A stretch of 64,000 nt of DNA from Caulobacter vibrioides OR37. Its GTDB lineage: Bacteria > Pseudomonadota > Alphaproteobacteria > Caulobacterales > Caulobacteraceae. The position numbers and the translations under genes are program-made. The stretch is from contig NZ_APMP01000012.1 of NCBI RefSeq assembly GCF_000372645.1, positions 34,693 through 98,692 on the forward strand, given 5' to 3'. Shown here in pieces: positions 52,402-60,503 of the stretch (the stretch's first letter is position 1; every line of letters starts with the position of its first letter). A model generated the notes under the pieces. It was not told the origin of the DNA. It did no database searches and was given only the letters and a program-made list of their open reading frames with translations.

Positions 52402-54822
52402 TTGTCCAAGCGTTCCATCCGATACGCCGTCGTCGGCGTCGTCGCCGCCGCGCTCGCGGCTTCCACCGCCGCTCACGCCGACGCCATCCGCCAGACCAAG
52501 GCGCCCTTCGAGGACAAGTTCCGCCAGTTGGAAGGCGAGGACTGGCCAACGCCCACGGACTACCGCAACGCTTCGGGCGCCCCGGGCTATCGCTACTGGC
52601 AGCAGAAGGTCGACTACGACGTCGCCGTTCGCCTGAACGAAGACACCAAGACCCTGACCGGCCGCGAAACGATCACCTACCGCAACAATTCGCCCGACAG
52701 CCTGCCCTATCTGTGGCTGCTGCTGGACCAGAACGCCAAGCGCAACTCGATCGCCGAGATGACCGAGACGGTGTCGGGCGACAGCATCAGCCTCAACGAA
52801 ATCCGCCGCATCCAGCGTTTCAAGGAATGGGAAGGTGGCTTCACGATCAAGTCGGTGAAGGACGCCTCGGGCCGCGACCTCAAGTTCACGGTGGTGGACA
52901 CCCTGCTACGCGTCGACCTGTCCCAGGCCGTCAAGGGCGGCGGCGGCGAGACCAAGCTCGTTATCGAATGGAGCCTGCCGCTCATCGAAAACAAGGTGAT
53001 CGGCGGCCGCAGCGGCTATGAGTGCTTCACCGGCAAGGGCGAGGACGGCAACTGCATCTTCGAAGCCGCGCAGTGGTTCCCCCGCCTGGCGGTCTATTCG
53101 GACTATGAGGGCTGGCACAACAAGGCCTTCCTCGGCGCGGGCGAATTCACGCTGGAGTTCGGCGACTATCGCGTCGCCCTGACCGTACCATCGGATCACG
53201 TGGTCTCGGCCACCGGCGTGCTCCAGAACCCGGCGGCGGTGCTCTCGCCCGCCCAGCGCGACCGCCTGACCAAGGCCCGCACGGCCAGCGAGCCGGTCTA
53301 TATCGTCACGCCCGAGGAAGCCGTGACCGCCGAGAAGGGCAAGGCCAGGACCGAGAAGACCTGGATCTTCCAGGCCAGCAACGTTCGCGACTTCGGTTGG
53401 GCCAGCTCGCGCAAATTCACCTGGGACGCCATGGGCGTGAAGCAGGCGGATCCGAAGGCCGAGCACCCCGTGGTGATGGCCATGTCGTTCTTCCCCAAGG
53501 AAGCGCGGCCGCTGTGGGACGCCTATTCGACCAAGTCGATCGCCCACACCTTGAAGGTCTATTCCGACTTCACCTTCCCCTACCCTTACCCGGTGGCCCA
53601 GTCGGTCAACGGCCCGGTCGGCGGGATGGAATATCCGATGATCAGCTTCAACGGTCCCCGGCCGGTGAAGGACAAGAAGACGGGCAAGCTGACCTATACC
53701 GACCGCGCCAAGTACGGCCTGATCGGCGTGGTGATCCACGAGGTCGGCCACAACTACTTCCCGATGATCGTCAATTCCGACGAGCGTCAGTGGACCTGGA
53801 TGGACGAGGGCCTGAACAGCTTCCTGCAGTTCGAGGCCGAGAAGCAGTGGGACAAGAAGTTCCCCTCGCGTCGCGGCGAGCCCAAGAACATCGTCGAGTA
53901 CATGGTCAGCCAGGACCAGGTGCCGCTGATGACCCAATCGGACTCGGTGATCCAGTTCGGTCCCAACGGCTACTCCAAGCCCGCGACCGCCCTGGTCATC
54001 CTGCGCGAGACCGTCATGGGCCGCGAGCTGTTCGACCGAGCGTTCAAGGAATACGCGACGCGCTGGCGCTTCAAGCACCCCACGCCCTATGACTTCTTCC
54101 GGACGATGGAGGAGTCGTCGGGCGTCGATCTCGACTGGTTCTGGCGCGGCTGGTTCTATTCGACCGACCATGTCGACATCGCGCTGGACAAGATCGTCCA
54201 GGGCCGTGTCGACAGCGGCGATCCGGACGCGGAAGCCGCCGTCCGCAAGGCCGAGCGCGCCAAGGAGCCGGAGTCGCTGACCGCCAGCCGCAACACCGGC
54301 AAGACCGTCGTGGAGCTGGATCCCAAGACCCGCGACTTCTACGACCAGACCGACGAGTTCGCGGTGTTCGACGGCGCCCGCAAGAAGGCCAAGGCGGCGC
54401 GCGAGGACCTGACGCCCGAGGAGCAGGCCGCCCAGGACTTCAAGGACAACCTCTATCGCTTCACGTTCCGCAACATCGGCGGGCTGGTCATGCCGGTGAT
54501 CCTGAAAATGGACTTCACCGACGGCACGTCCGAGACCGTCCGGATCCCGGCGGAAATCTGGCGTCACAACGCCAAGCAAGTGACCTGGCAATACGTCTCG
54601 GCCAAGCAACTGAAGGGCGCCGAGCTGGATCCGCTGTGGGAAACCGCCGACGCCGACCGCGGCAACAACGTCTATGACGGTCCGATCACGCGGACGACCT
54701 TCAAGATCGCCAAGCCTCCGGAAGGCGGCAACCGGATGAAGGACGCCAACCTGGAGGTCGGTTCCGACAGCCTGGCCACGCGTCCGAGCGCCGAACCGAA
54801 GAAGGACGAAGGCTCAAAGTGA
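52402..54822 (+). CDS. M1-family aminopeptidase
   Basis: 806 residues with a signal peptide (AALAASTAAHAD). Zinc motif HEVGHNYFP with His446, Glu447, His450 and the downstream WTWMDEGLNSF (third ligand Glu). The M1 exopeptidase GxMEN motif is altered to VGGMEYP, as in the larger periplasmic M1 group. Start is TTG 52402. Linked to the next gene by GTGA overlap. Periplasmic peptide trimming is likely. Confidence 0.9.
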   Translation: MSKRSIRYAVVGVVAAALAASTAAHADAIRQTKAPFEDKFRQLEGEDWPTPTDYRNASGAPGYRYWQQKVDYDVAVRLNEDTKTLTGRETITYRNNSPDSLPYLWLLLDQNAKRNSIAEMTETVSGDSISLNEIRRIQRFKEWEGGFTIKSVKDASGRDLKFTVVDTLLRVDLSQAVKGGGGETKLVIEWSLPLIENKVIGGRSGYECFTGKGEDGNCIFEAAQWFPRLAVYSDYEGWHNKAFLGAGEFTLEFGDYRVALTVPSDHVVSATGVLQNPAAVLSPAQRDRLTKARTASEPVYIVTPEEAVTAEKGKARTEKTWIFQASNVRDFGWASSRKFTWDAMGVKQADPKAEHPVVMAMSFFPKEARPLWDAYSTKSIAHTLKVYSDFTFPYPYPVAQSVNGPVGGMEYPMISFNGPRPVKDKKTGKLTYTDRAKYGLIGVVIHEVGHNYFPMIVNSDERQWTWMDEGLNSFLQFEAEKQWDKKFPSRRGEPKNIVEYMVSQDQVPLMTQSDSVIQFGPNGYSKPATALVILRETVMGRELFDRAFKEYATRWRFKHPTPYDFFRTMEESSGVDLDWFWRGWFYSTDHVDIALDKIVQGRVDSGDPDAEAAVRKAERAKEPESLTASRNTGKTVVELDPKTRDFYDQTDEFAVFDGARKKAKAAREDLTPEEQAAQDFKDNLYRFTFRNIGGLVMPVILKMDFTDGTSETVRIPAEIWRHNAKQVTWQYVSAKQLKGAELDPLWETADADRGNNVYDGPITRTTFKIAKPPEGGNRMKDANLEVGSDSLATRPSAEPKKDEGSK

Positions 54823-55346
54823 TCCGGCGCGCGGCCGTCCTGATCGCGGCGGCGGGGCTGGCCCTCGCCCCGCTCCCGGCGGCCGCGCACCGCGGCCACG
54901 GCGCCCTGAGCGTCGTGGAGATCGACGCCAAGACCGGCGCGGTGACGGTCAGCCACCGCGTTCCGGCGCACGACGCCGAGCCGGCCCTGGCCGCCATCGC
55001 CCCCGACGCCCAGACCAGCCTCGATGATCCGGAGGCGGTCGAGGCGCTGAAACGCTACATGGCCAAGCGCTTCGATCTGACGGTCGCCGACAAGCCGGTC
55101 GCGCTCACGCTCAAGGATATGACACTCGGCGCGGACGAGGTCCGGCTCGAGTACGCCGGAAGGGTCGCGACCGCAGACGTCGCGGCGACGGTCTCGGTTC
55201 GCGCGGCCATGTTCGCCGACATCTACGGCGACGAGGTCAATCAGGTGAACGTCCGCCGCTTGGGCGTGACGCGCACCCTGATCTTCAACGGCTCGAACGC
55301 GGGTGATCCGCAGACGGTGGACGCGGCTTCGCCTTCGCGCCCTTGA
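54819..55346 (+). CDS. DUF6702 family exported protein
   Basis: 175 residues; signal peptide to AAAHRGHGAL, then one domain with VVEIDAKTGAVTVSHRVPAHD. Starts at GTG 54819 inside the M1 peptidase stop. Such proteins often sit downstream of M1 peptidase genes (recalled); they may act as envelope accessory proteins. Function unknown. Confidence 0.78.
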   Translation: MIRRAAVLIAAAGLALAPLPAAAHRGHGALSVVEIDAKTGAVTVSHRVPAHDAEPALAAIAPDAQTSLDDPEAVEALKRYMAKRFDLTVADKPVALTLKDMTLGADEVRLEYAGRVATADVAATVSVRAAMFADIYGDEVNQVNVRRLGVTRTLIFNGSNAGDPQTVDAASPSRP

Positions 55347-55351
55347 GCCGA

Positions 55352-55368
55352 CATGACAAACGTCACCT
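55352..55368. promoter_or_regulatory. Second copy of the 17-bp TGAC-N4-GTCA motif
   Basis: Identical to 48009-48025. It lies just past the DUF6702 stop and 73 bp before the TonB receptor start, in the same relative position as in front of the exporter operon. Suggests co-regulation of the receptor and the exporter. Confidence 0.45.
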
Positions 55369-55441
55369 AAAGGGTGTGACCGCCAACACTGCAACGTTTC
55401 GAGTCGTCGTCGCATGGTCCTCGCAACAAAGGAGACCATCC

Positions 55442-57670
55442 ATGACCTTCCCGACCCGCCGCGCCGCCCTTCTGGCCGCCACGGGCCTGGCCGCCCTGAG
55501 CACGAGCACGGCCGCCCTCGCCCAGACGACGACCGCCCCCGCTTCCGCCCCGGCGAAGAAGGAGCCGAACACCCAAGTGCAGGGCGTGACGATCACCGCG
55601 CCGGGCAGCCAGGACATCAAGACCTCGATCGATCGCCGCAGCTACAGCCTCGGCAAGGATCTGCAAGCCCAGACCGGCTCGATCGCCGATGTGCTGCGCA
55701 ACGTTCCTTCGGTGCAGGTCGACGTGCAGGGCAATGTCAGCCTGCGCGGCGATCCGAACGTCACCATCATGATCGACGGCAAGCCCTCGGGCATGTTCAA
55801 GGGCGACAATCGCGGCCAGGTGCTGCAACAGATCCCCGCCAGCCAGTTCGAGCGGGTCGAGGTAATGACCAACCCGTCGGCCGCGTTCAGCCCCGAGGGC
55901 ACGGGCGGCATCATCAACCTGATCACCAAGCAGCAGCGCGGCGTCGGCACGACGGGCTCGGTGCGCGGCAACCTCGGCACGGAGGGACGCAAGAACGCCA
56001 GCGTCAGCATTGCCCGCAACACCAAGAAGCTGACCCTCTCGGCCGACGCCGGCTGGCGCCGCGACAAGGCCAAGGGCACGATCACCGACGACCGCGAACG
56101 CCTCGATCCGGCTTCGGGCAAGTATTATGACAGCCACCAGGCCATCGGCTTCGTCAGCAAGGGCCAGTCGCACAACGCCCGCGCCGGCGTCGATTATGAC
56201 CTCGACAAGAAGACCCGTCTCTCCGCCGAGGTCCGCTACAACGACATGGAATACGACTCCCGTTCGGGCTCGGACTACCAGGGCCTGGATCTGACCGGCG
56301 CGCCCAACGTCCGCTATCAGCGCCAGAGCGAACGCCAGATGAAGCGTTCGGTGGCCGGGGTTTCGGGCGACCTGCGCCACAAGTTCAGCGGCGACGATCA
56401 CGAGTTCACGCTGCACGCCAGCGTCGAGCGGACCCATGACCACCAGAACAGCCAGACCAACGGGCTGAACCAGCTGCCACTCGCCTCGACCTATGCCGAG
56501 GACATTCGTATCGGCGATCAACTGACCCAGAGCCGCCTGAAGGCCGAGTACAAGCGGCCGGTCGGCGGCGGCAAGCTGACAGCCGGCTACGAGCTGCAGG
56601 TCGACAACAACGACTACGACAACTTCGGCGCGCGGGGGCCCAGCACCGCGGGCCTGGCGGTCGATCCGTCGCTGACCAACCGGTTTCGCTACGACCAGGC
56701 CGTGCACGCGCTTTACGCCACCTGGAACAAGCCCATGGGCAAGTGGACGGTGATGCCCGGCTTGCGGGTCGAGGAGGTCCTGGTCGACACGAACCAGGTC
56801 ACGTCGTCGCTGAAGGAAAGCCACGACTATCTGCGCGCCTATCCATCGCTGCACGCGCAGTATCAGCTGGATGACAAGAGCCAGATCAACGCCAGCTACA
56901 GCCGCCGCATTCAACGCCCGCAGGCCCAGGACCTGAACCCCTATCGGATCTATCAGGACCCCTACACCTACAGTCAGGGCGACCCGATGCTGAAGCCGCA
57001 GGTGACCGACTCGTTCGAGGTCGCCTACCAGCTGCGCAAGGGCTTCAACTACTATCAGGGGACGCTCTACTGGCGTCAGTCGCGCGACGGGGTCACCGAT
57101 ATCGTCCGCGATCTGGGCGGCGGCGTGCTGCTGAACACCAAGGCCAACCTGGCGCGCGGCCGCAGCGGCGGGCTGGAACTGGTCGCCAACGCCAAGCTGA
57201 CGCCGAAGATCTCATACACGATCAGCGGCAACGCGGCCTGGAACGAGATCGGCGCCACGCCGCTCGGCCTACCCGAGACCCGCTCGGCCTTCACGGTGTC
57301 CGGCTACGCGGCGCTGAACATCAATCCGACGCCGAAGGACTTCATCCAGATCAGCGGCTTCGCGATCGGCAAGCGCCTGACGCCGCAGGGCTATCACGAG
57401 CCGACCGGCATGTTGAACCTCGGCTATCGTCACAAGTTCAACGACAAGCTCTCGGGCGTCGTCACCGTTCAGGACTCTCTGAAGACCTTCGGCGACCACC
57501 TGATCATCGACACGCCGGCCCTGCGCGATCGCCGGGTCATGGACCTGGACCTGCGGGCCGTGTTCGTCGGCCTCACCTACAGCTTCGGCGGCGCGGGGGC
57601 CGGTCCGCGCCGTCCGCAGGCGCCCGCCTTCGACTTCCAGACCAATCCGGGCGGCGTTGGCCCGATGTAG
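55442..57670 (+). CDS. TonB-dependent receptor, OMP_b-brl_3 type
   Basis: 742 residues. Signal peptide to ALAQ, short plug (GSIADVLRNVPSVQVD, VSLRGDPNVTIMIDGKPSG, IPASQFERVEVMTNPSAAFS) and a large barrel typical of the outer-membrane-beta-barrel-3 family; the last strand is RAVFVGLTYSFGG followed by a Pro/Gly-rich tail of about 30 residues. The plug lacks an N-terminal signalling domain. ATG 55442 with AAAGGAG. Substrate unknown. Confidence 0.9.
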   Translation: MTFPTRRAALLAATGLAALSTSTAALAQTTTAPASAPAKKEPNTQVQGVTITAPGSQDIKTSIDRRSYSLGKDLQAQTGSIADVLRNVPSVQVDVQGNVSLRGDPNVTIMIDGKPSGMFKGDNRGQVLQQIPASQFERVEVMTNPSAAFSPEGTGGIINLITKQQRGVGTTGSVRGNLGTEGRKNASVSIARNTKKLTLSADAGWRRDKAKGTITDDRERLDPASGKYYDSHQAIGFVSKGQSHNARAGVDYDLDKKTRLSAEVRYNDMEYDSRSGSDYQGLDLTGAPNVRYQRQSERQMKRSVAGVSGDLRHKFSGDDHEFTLHASVERTHDHQNSQTNGLNQLPLASTYAEDIRIGDQLTQSRLKAEYKRPVGGGKLTAGYELQVDNNDYDNFGARGPSTAGLAVDPSLTNRFRYDQAVHALYATWNKPMGKWTVMPGLRVEEVLVDTNQVTSSLKESHDYLRAYPSLHAQYQLDDKSQINASYSRRIQRPQAQDLNPYRIYQDPYTYSQGDPMLKPQVTDSFEVAYQLRKGFNYYQGTLYWRQSRDGVTDIVRDLGGGVLLNTKANLARGRSGGLELVANAKLTPKISYTISGNAAWNEIGATPLGLPETRSAFTVSGYAALNINPTPKDFIQISGFAIGKRLTPQGYHEPTGMLNLGYRHKFNDKLSGVVTVQDSLKTFGDHLIIDTPALRDRRVMDLDLRAVFVGLTYSFGGAGAGPRRPQAPAFDFQTNPGGVGPM

Positions 57671-57680
57671 CGGCGCGGGT

Positions 57681-57700
57681 GGCGCGTCGATCGACGCGCC
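57681..57700. other. 20-bp perfect palindrome after the TonB receptor gene
   Basis: GGCGCGTCGA followed at once by its exact reverse complement, 10 bp past the receptor stop. Could help terminate, or be a binding site; no T run. Confidence 0.4.
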
Positions 57701-57709
57701 GCTCCCTCT

Positions 57710-57823
57710 AGAGCATTTTCCGATAAGTGTGAAACGGTTATCGGATCGAAAAATGCTCTAAACTTTTGATTTAGAGCCCTTTTTATCCGATCTGATTGGA
57801 TCAATCAGATCGGAAAGGGCTCT
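57710..57823. repeat. Double-palindrome intergenic repeat, copy B
   Basis: Hairpin 1: arms AGAGCATTTT (57710-57719) and AAAATGCTCT (57750-57759) with inner CCGATAA/TTATCGG. Linker with TTTTGATTTAG. Hairpin 2: arms 57773-57782/57814-57823 with an inner 12-bp stem (57787-57798/57802-57813). The stem sequences differ from copy A but each is paired, so structure is conserved by compensatory change. The right TAG (57822-57824, minus) is the stop of the small membrane protein gene. Confidence 0.85.
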
Positions 57824-57923
57824 AGCGGAAGAAGACCCCCCAGGCCACGAGCGCGATAAGCCCCCAACCGCCCATCAACACACCGAAAAAGTTGCGGCTC
57901 ACCCAGTTTCTCGTTCGCCCCAT
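57822..57923 (-). CDS. Small single-helix membrane protein (33 residues), hypothetical
   Basis: From ATG 57923 (GGGAG 8 nt upstream): an N-terminal basic part MGRTRNWVSRN and a hydrophobic helix FFGVLMGGWGLIALVAWGVF. Its stop is supplied by the border of repeat copy B. Divergent from the thiolase gene. Good ribosome site and amphipathic layout favour coding, but there is no family to compare. Confidence 0.5.
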   Translation of the reverse strand: MGRTRNWVSRNFFGVLMGGWGLIALVAWGVFFR

Positions 57924-58071
57924 GGACAAAGCTCCCGCGCCGATTACGCCCCAAGCTGCCCACTGATTCCGTCCACAGGCAAGAGCGGCGCCTGTGGGAA
58001 AACGTTCGACCCGCCCGCACTGGACGAGAGGCGCGGCAGGACCCAAGCTGACGCTTCAGTCGGAGCTTCGC

Positions 58072-59274
58072 ATGACCCAGGCCGCCTTCATCTGTGACGG
58101 AATTCGCACCCCCTTCGGCCGCTATGGCGGCGCTCTGTCGAAGGTGCGGGCCGACGACCTGGCGGCGATCCCGTTGAAGGCCCTGGCGGCCCGCAACCCC
58201 GGCCTCGACCTGTCGGCCATCGACGAGGTGGTGCTGGGCAGCGCCAACCAGGCGGGCGAAGACAACCGCAACGTCGCCCGCATGGCCCTGCTGCTGGCGG
58301 GCTATCCGGTCGAAGTCCCGGGCGTGACGGTCAACCGCCTGTGCGCCTCGGGCCTGGAGGCCGTCGGTTACGCCGCCCGCGCCATCGCCAGCGGCCATAA
58401 CGACCTCGTCGTCGCCGGCGGCGTCGAAAGCATGAGCCGCGCGCCGTTCGTGATGGGCAAGGCCGACAGCGCCTTCTCGCGCAACGCCGAGATCTTCGAC
58501 ACCACCATCGGCTGGCGCTTCGTCAATCCGGCCATGCGCAAGGCCTATGGCGTCGACTCCATGCCGGAGACGGCCGAAAACGTCGCCGCCGACTACGGGG
58601 TGAACCGCGAGGACCAGGACGCATTCGCCCTGCGCAGCCAGCAGCGGGCGGCGGCGGCCCAGGCCAACGGCTTCCTCGCCGGCGAAATCACCCCGGTCGA
58701 GATTCCCGGCAAGGCCGGCCCGACCCTCGTCGACCGCGACGAACACCCGCGCGAGACCACGATCGAAGCGCTGGCCAAGCTGAAACCCGTCGTCCGCGAG
58801 GGCGGCACGGTGACCGCCGGCAACGCCTCGGGCGTCAACGACGGCGCGGTCGGCCTCGTCATCGCCTCGGAAGAGGCCGCCAAGCGTCACGGCCTGACGC
58901 CACGCGCCCGCATCGTGGGCTACGCCACCGCCGGCGTCGCGCCGCGCGTCATGGGCGTCGGCCCGGTCCCGGCGGTGCGGAAGCTCCTGGCCAAAACCGG
59001 CCTTTCGATCGGCGACTTCGATACGATCGAGCTGAACGAGGCCTTCGCCGCTCAAGGCCTGGCCGTGCTTCGACAACTGAGCCTGCCCGACGACGGCGCG
59101 CACGTGAACCCGAACGGCGGCGCCATCGCCCTGGGCCATCCGCTGGGGGCGTCCGGCGCGCGGCTGGTGCTGACCGCCCTGCGCCAGCTGGAAGCCACCG
59201 GCGGCAAGCGCGCGCTCGCCACCCTCTGCATCGGCGTCGGCCAGGGCGCGGCCCTGGCGATCGAGCGCCTCTGA
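58072..59274 (+). CDS. pcaF: Acetyl-CoA C-acyltransferase, 3-oxoadipyl-CoA thiolase-like
   Basis: 400-residue thiolase. Nucleophile Cys in NRLCASGLEAVGYAARAI, GHP motif GGAIALGHPLGASGARL and the second Cys in LCIGVGQGAA. N-terminus AAFICDGIRTPFGRYGGALSKVRADDLAAIP and DNRNVARMALLLAG match the PcaF/PaaJ subgroup, which cleaves 3-oxoadipyl-CoA in aromatic degradation. ATG 58072 has CGGAG. No other pca genes nearby, so a general acetyl-CoA acetyltransferase is the alternative. Confidence 0.85.
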   Translation: MTQAAFICDGIRTPFGRYGGALSKVRADDLAAIPLKALAARNPGLDLSAIDEVVLGSANQAGEDNRNVARMALLLAGYPVEVPGVTVNRLCASGLEAVGYAARAIASGHNDLVVAGGVESMSRAPFVMGKADSAFSRNAEIFDTTIGWRFVNPAMRKAYGVDSMPETAENVAADYGVNREDQDAFALRSQQRAAAAQANGFLAGEITPVEIPGKAGPTLVDRDEHPRETTIEALAKLKPVVREGGTVTAGNASGVNDGAVGLVIASEEAAKRHGLTPRARIVGYATAGVAPRVMGVGPVPAVRKLLAKTGLSIGDFDTIELNEAFAAQGLAVLRQLSLPDDGAHVNPNGGAIALGHPLGASGARLVLTALRQLEATGGKRALATLCIGVGQGAALAIERL

Positions 59275-59281
59275 AGCGGAT

Positions 59282-60376
59282 CTAGATGAGGTAGGTCGCC
59301 CGCATCTTGGCGATCTTCTCATCGGTCAAACCGAAGCGGGCCTTCGCCAGGGCGACCGGGCCCCCGAACTTGACGTCCACGGCGGCCAGCGCGCGGCGCA
59401 TCACTTCCGGGTCCGAGCCCATGATCACCTGCAGCACCTCGGTGGGCAGCCGCGCCATGGCTTGGGCCTGCTCGGGCGTCAGACCGCCCGTCGAACGCCC
59501 CTGCGCCATGGATTTCATATAGGCCGACGGCGGCGTGTAGACCTGGGTCAGGGCGTAGTCGGCCAGCACCGTCTCGCGCGGGACGCCCAGCACCGACAGG
59601 ACCAGGGCCGCCCCCATGCCGGTCCGGTCCTTGCCAGCGCTGCAGTTCATGGCCAGCGGGCCTTGGTTGGCGACCAGGCGCGCGAACATGTCGGTGTAAT
59701 GGGGGACCAGCAGATCCAGGAAACCGACATAGGCGTCGGCGAAGCCCTGGATGGCGTCCTCGCGGGTCTTCATCGCCATGAAGGCCGCCATCGAGGCGCT
59801 CATGTCGTAGTCGGTCGCGACGACCTTCGGCGCGCCAGGCTTGCCCAGAAACGGGCTCGGCTCGCTGGCGCGTTCTTGCGGGTTGCGCAGATCGCAGATG
59901 GCGACGATGCCGAGCTTCTGGAGGTAGGCGATGTCGTTCATCGTCAGGCCGCTCATCACGCCCGAACGATAGATCTTGCCCCACTTCACCTGGCGACCGT
60001 CGAAGGCGCGATAGCCGCCGATATCGCGGAAGTTCCGTCCGCCTTCCAACGGCAGCAAGCGCTCGGCCACCCGCGTCTGACGACCGTCGGCCGCGGTCAC
60101 CAGGAAGTACGGACGCGGCGACACCGGCGCGGCGAGATCGACGCTGGCCCCCGAGGCCGTGGCCAGCGGGCGCATGGCCCGCTTCGCGGCGTCCGGATTG
60201 TCCGAGACCAGAACCGCCACCGCCTGCGCGCCGGTCCAGTCCAAGCGGATGGTCCCCGGCGCGGTTCGAGCGGCCTTGGCGTCGAGCGCGGCCGAGGCGG
60301 CGACGGCGGCCGGCGATAGCGCCAGGCCGCCGACGGAGGCCAGAAACGCGCGCCGATCGATGGGTTTTGATTTCAT
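59282..60376 (-). CDS. Tat-exported tyrosine-protein phosphatase (Y_phosphatase3)
   Basis: 364 residues. N-terminal DRRAFLASVGG is a twin-arginine type signal. The mature protein opens with a beta-sandwich of about 90 residues and then GRNFRDIGGYRAFDG, YRSGVMSGLT and the CX5R loop NCSAGKDRTGMGAA. This is the PtpB/DSP-like group acting on phosphotyrosine or phosphoinositides. The start at ATG 60376 was chosen because the signal begins there. Upstream lies repeat copy C and then a TonB receptor on the same strand. Confidence 0.88.
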   Translation of the reverse strand: MKSKPIDRRAFLASVGGLALSPAAVAASAALDAKAARTAPGTIRLDWTGAQAVAVLVSDNPDAAKRAMRPLATASGASVDLAAPVSPRPYFLVTAADGRQTRVAERLLPLEGGRNFRDIGGYRAFDGRQVKWGKIYRSGVMSGLTMNDIAYLQKLGIVAICDLRNPQERASEPSPFLGKPGAPKVVATDYDMSASMAAFMAMKTREDAIQGFADAYVGFLDLLVPHYTDMFARLVANQGPLAMNCSAGKDRTGMGAALVLSVLGVPRETVLADYALTQVYTPPSAYMKSMAQGRSTGGLTPEQAQAMARLPTEVLQVIMGSDPEVMRRALAAVDVKFGGPVALAKARFGLTDEKIAKMRATYLI

Positions 60377-60392
60377 GGGGCTCCCCTCGCCT

Positions 60393-60503
60393 AGAGCCTC
60401 GCGCGTCAAACGGAATCGTTTTGACGCGATAATGAGGCTCTAAATCAAATACTTAGAGCGTGACACTCGCCGAAACCGGTTCCCACTTTCGGCGTCACGC
60501 TCT
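60393..60503. repeat. Double-palindrome intergenic repeat, copy C (inverted relative to A)
   Basis: Hairpin 1 arms 60393-60400/60434-60441 (AGAGCCTC/GAGGCTCT) with inner GCGTCAAA/TTTTGACGC. Hairpin 2 arms 60455-60464/60494-60503 (AGAGCGTGAC/GTCACGCTCT) with GCCGAAA/TTTCGGC inside. Hairpin 2 is nearly the reverse complement of copy A hairpin 1, and the linker is the reverse complement of the TTTGATTTA linker. The right border supplies the TAG of the TonB receptor (60502-60504, minus). Confidence 0.85.

Noticed and set aside
58072..59274. A beta-ketoadipate (pca) gene cluster
   Set aside because: Only the thiolase is present; no other pca gene lies within the window.
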